From NCBI GenBank assembly GCA_044426085.1, contig JAWXUU010000003.1, positions 112,643 to 176,642 on the forward strand: a DNA stretch of 64,000 nucleotides, read 5' to 3'. Position numbers and translations under genes: made by a program. The notes below the pieces were generated by a model, which ran no database searches, had not been told where the DNA came from, and saw only the letters and a list, made by a program, of their open reading frames with translations. The stretch is from JAWXUU01 sp044426085. GTDB lineage: Bacteria > Bacillota > Clostridia > Christensenellales > CAMQZB01. This document shows, piece by piece, positions 61,904 through 64,000 of this stretch (within the stretch, counting starts at the first letter, position 1; every line of letters begins with the position of its first letter).

Positions 61904-62884
61904 ATGATTGAAACTGTTGTTGCGGTGGAATTGCCCGCAGATGAATCGTTAAAAGTTAAAAAAATTAGAATCGCCCCTGAAAATCCAAATCACCTTGCAA
62001 ACGCAAAGCGCATGAGCATCGTGACAGGCATTCACGGTGACGAGCTTGAAGGGCAATATGTTTGCTGGAAACTTTCAAGCATACTGCAACAAAACAAAGA
62101 TAAGCTTAGGGGCATTGTGGATATATACCCCGCACTTAACCCTTTTGGCATAGATTCTATCACCCGCGGAATTCCCGCTTTCGACCTTGATATGAACAGA
62201 ATTTTCCCAGGGCGAGCGGACGGCGACATGGTTGAATATCTAGCTTCAAAAATCATCGAAGACGTTTCTGGAAGTGACCTTTGCATAGATATCCACGCGA
62301 GCAATATTTTTCTTACAGAAGTGCCACAGATGCGTATCAACGAATTGCACAAAGATATGCTTATCGACTTTGCAAAGATTGCAAACATAGATTTTATTTG
62401 GCTTCACGGTGCTTCAACCGTGCTTGAATCCACTTTTGCACATTCCTTGAACGAGCGCAAAACTCCTACACTTGTTGTGGAAATGGGGGTTGGCATGAGA
62501 ATCACAAAGGAATATGGCGACCAACTTTTGGACGGCATTTTCAACCTTTTGGGCGAGCTTGGGATATACCAAAACGACGAGAAAATCGATGTGAAAACGC
62601 CTATCGTTTCTCACGGTGCGAATGATGTTTGCTTCTTGAATTCGCCAATTTCCGGCATGTTTATCAAATCAATCAACCACGGCACATTCGTTTTGGAAGG
62701 TCAAGAAATCGGCATAATCGTGAATCCACTGACTGGCGACATTCTTGCAACAATCACCGCCCCAAACAAAGGTTGGCTTTTCACAATACGTGAATACCCC
62801 GTTGTTTCTGAAGGGTCACTTATGGGCAGAATTTTGAAAGAAGAAGCCTACATAAATCAAATCAGCAAGGGGGCAACAGAATGA
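61904..62884 (+). CDS. Succinylglutamate desuccinylase/aspartoacylase family hydrolase (M14-like)
   Basis: A 326-residue zinc hydrolase. The zinc ligands are visible: TGIHGDELEG (His and Glu, residues about 43-46) and DIHAS (about 135, third ligand), followed by the catalytic glutamate candidate in VVEMGVGM. MNRIFPG is also typical of this M14-related family, which removes acyl groups from N-acyl amino acids or cleaves peptides. Start chosen at MIETVVAVEL (61904) after GGGAGG. The stop overlaps the next start by four bases (ATGA), a translationally coupled pair that recurs in Bacillota. Substrate unknown. Confidence 0.87.
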   Translation: MIETVVAVELPADESLKVKKIRIAPENPNHLANAKRMSIVTGIHGDELEGQYVCWKLSSILQQNKDKLRGIVDIYPALNPFGIDSITRGIPAFDLDMNRIFPGRADGDMVEYLASKIIEDVSGSDLCIDIHASNIFLTEVPQMRINELHKDMLIDFAKIANIDFIWLHGASTVLESTFAHSLNERKTPTLVVEMGVGMRITKEYGDQLLDGIFNLLGELGIYQNDEKIDVKTPIVSHGANDVCFLNSPISGMFIKSINHGTFVLEGQEIGIIVNPLTGDILATITAPNKGWLFTIREYPVVSEGSLMGRILKEEAYINQISKGATE

Positions 62885-63831
62885 AAAAAGAAATCATATT
62901 TGAAATCCCCGCCCTTTATCGCGACGATTTCCGCATCACAGGATACAACTTTGGCGACGGCGAAAAATCCGCTTGCATCGTTGGCAACATGCGTGGCAAC
63001 GAAAACCAACAACTTTATATTTGCGCAAAGCTTATCCAAGTTTTGAAAAAGATTGAAGCTGACAACATGATTGAAAACGGCAAGAGTATTTTGGTTGTTC
63101 CATCAGCAAACACATATTCCACAAACACGAAAAAACGCTTTTGGGGGATTGACAACACCGACGTAAACAGAATGTTCCCAGGATACCAACAAGGGGAAAC
63201 AACCCAACGCATTGCGGGCGGTTTGTTTGAAAAAATCAAAGATTATGAATATGGCATTCAGCTTGCTTCATTTTACCTTTCTGGTCATTTCATGCCACAC
63301 GCAAGGGTGATGAACCTAGGTGGAGAAAACAGCACACAGCTTTTCGAAAAAGCAAAAGATTTCGGGCTTCCATACGTGATTGCCCACCAACCAAGACCAT
63401 ACGACACCGCAACGCTTAATTATAACTGGCAAGTTTGGGGGGTTAAGGCTTTTTCCATTTATTCCACAACAACCACAGAAGTGGATAAAAAATCTGCCAA
63501 TTCATCAGTTCGCTCTATTTTATGCTTCCTTTCAAAACAAGGGATTATAAAGCCAATGGGACATGAAGGATACATATCCAAAATAGTTTCCACCGACGAT
63601 ATTGCAACGGTGCGTGCCGTGAGAGCGGGATTTTTTGACAGCTTTGTTTCGGTTGGAGAAATCGTGCAAAAAGGGCAACTTCTTGCGGAAATTATCGACA
63701 GTTTTGAAGGCGACATCATCGAAAGAGTGGTTTCCCCAATCGACGGCACAATCTTGTTTGCAAGAAGCGAACACAAAATGTATAGCTCCACTGCAATATA
63801 CAAAATCATACCAATAGCAGACATGTTTTAG
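62881..63831 (+). CDS. Second aspartoacylase-like protein with altered zinc site
   Basis: A 316-residue paralogue of the upstream gene. Family features are kept (VPSANTYSTNTKKRFWGIDNTDVNRMFPGYQQGETTQRIAGG in pieces; C-terminal barrel with AGFFDSFVSVGEIVQKG). The first zinc motif, usually G-x-H-G-x-E, reads NMRGNENQQ (His replaced by Arg), and the usual D-x-H is QLASF, so at least two metal ligands are absent; the downstream GHFMPHARV might supply histidines. Either a pseudo-enzyme acting with the first protein or an enzyme with a shifted site. Coupled by ATGA overlap. Related proteins with the MRGNE form occur in other Bacillota, so the change looks ancestral rather than a mutation here. Confidence 0.83.
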   Translation: MKKEIIFEIPALYRDDFRITGYNFGDGEKSACIVGNMRGNENQQLYICAKLIQVLKKIEADNMIENGKSILVVPSANTYSTNTKKRFWGIDNTDVNRMFPGYQQGETTQRIAGGLFEKIKDYEYGIQLASFYLSGHFMPHARVMNLGGENSTQLFEKAKDFGLPYVIAHQPRPYDTATLNYNWQVWGVKAFSIYSTTTTEVDKKSANSSVRSILCFLSKQGIIKPMGHEGYISKIVSTDDIATVRAVRAGFFDSFVSVGEIVQKGQLLAEIIDSFEGDIIERVVSPIDGTILFARSEHKMYSSTAIYKIIPIADMF

Positions 63832-63885
63832 ATTGCAAAATTGGATACAGCACACATAAAAAACAAAAAACGACATGCAAAAAGG

Positions 63886-63917
63886 GGCTGTATCAAAAGT
63901 AAAAAAATGATACAGCC
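63886..63917. terminator. Inverted repeat, probable terminator for a minus-strand gene to the right
   Basis: GGCTGTATCA (63886-63895) / TGATACAGCC (63908-63917), with T5 after the minus-strand stem. It may also serve the plus-strand pair, although no T-run follows on plus. Confidence 0.6.
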
Positions 63918-63920
63918 TAC

Positions 63921-63955
63921 TTTCATGTGTTTTCTCGGAGAGGAAACACATGAAA
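63921..63955. repeat. Sixteen-base hairpin at the right edge
   Basis: TTTCATGTGTTTTCTC (63921-63936) pairs with 63940-63955 (one wobble) around a GGA loop. 63956-64000 shows a further small GGGC/GCCC stem and no gene. Confidence 0.7.
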
Positions 63956-64000
63956 TCAACAAACTGGGCATGCTAACGCCCAAAACTCTTTCATTTCGTT

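Noticed and set aside
1..64000. rRNA or tRNA genes, prophage, integrative element
   Set aside because: No rRNA-like conserved blocks, no cloverleaf with CCA end, no integrase, capsid or transposase frame was recognised on either strand.

Overview
The window looks like a chromosomal segment of a low-GC, Gram-positive (Bacillota) bacterium, most likely an uncultured gut or rumen Clostridia/Christensenellales-type organism. This rests on A+T-rich, T-tailed terminators, TTGACA-17-TATAAT promoters, GGAGG ribosome-binding sites, many PTS genes with BglG/MtlR-type regulators, a FeoB/flavodoxin/DUF3793 set and very large BspA-like leucine-rich-repeat lipoproteins. The finer taxonomy is a guess. No rRNA, tRNA, CRISPR array, transposase or integrase was seen. 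Nearly everything is on the minus strand; only a LytTR response regulator and the last two genes are on plus.

Layout from left to right. (1) 1-4455: mannitol-type PTS operon mtlA-mtlR-mtlF followed by a zinc alcohol dehydrogenase cut by the window edge. (2) 4514-7983: a pspA-ydjGHI-like envelope-stress operon. (3) 8156-9000: an orphan LytTR response regulator, convergent with (4) 9109-26280: a single gene for a 5,723-residue lipoprotein made of YDG/MBG-type beta domains and leucine-rich repeats. (5) 26635-28686: a two-TM protein with a long Lys/Glu/Ala-rich coiled coil. (6) 29033-33030: iron-linked genes (flavodoxin, DUF3793, feoA, feoB, a FeoB-associated Cys-rich peptide) whose two promoter regions share a palindromic operator. 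(7) 33180-34601: cstA. (8) 34779-42026: a nine-gene PTS operon: PRD regulator, HPr-like protein, Lac-family EIIB, EIIC and EIIA, small proteins, DUF3284 and a MupG-like 6-phospho-N-acetylmuramidase. (9) 42158-47272: ptsH, a CPA2 antiporter with a PII-like protein, a mannitol/fructuronate-type dehydrogenase and a Gfo/Idh/MocA oxidoreductase. (10) 47391-61678: a surface locus with a 2,343-residue LRR lipoprotein and, apparently in the same transcript, a small membrane protein carrying a related Cys domain, a membrane-anchored McrB-like AAA+ ATPase and a DUF2357-like coiled-coil protein; a truncated paralogue of the lipoprotein lies upstream with its own promoter. (11) 61804-63831: two overlapping aspartoacylase/succinylglutamate desuccinylase (M14-like) genes on plus.

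The gene set suggests a fermentative host-associated cell that imports polyols and amino-sugar or beta-linked disaccharides through PTS, adapts to iron limitation, and invests heavily in very large surface-anchored proteins. The best candidate for an undescribed system is region 10, where a membrane-tethered McrB-like ATPase and a DUF2357-like protein appear to be co-expressed with a giant LRR lipoprotein. This resembles McrBC-derived defence architectures but is wired to the cell surface, and no nuclease domain is visible.
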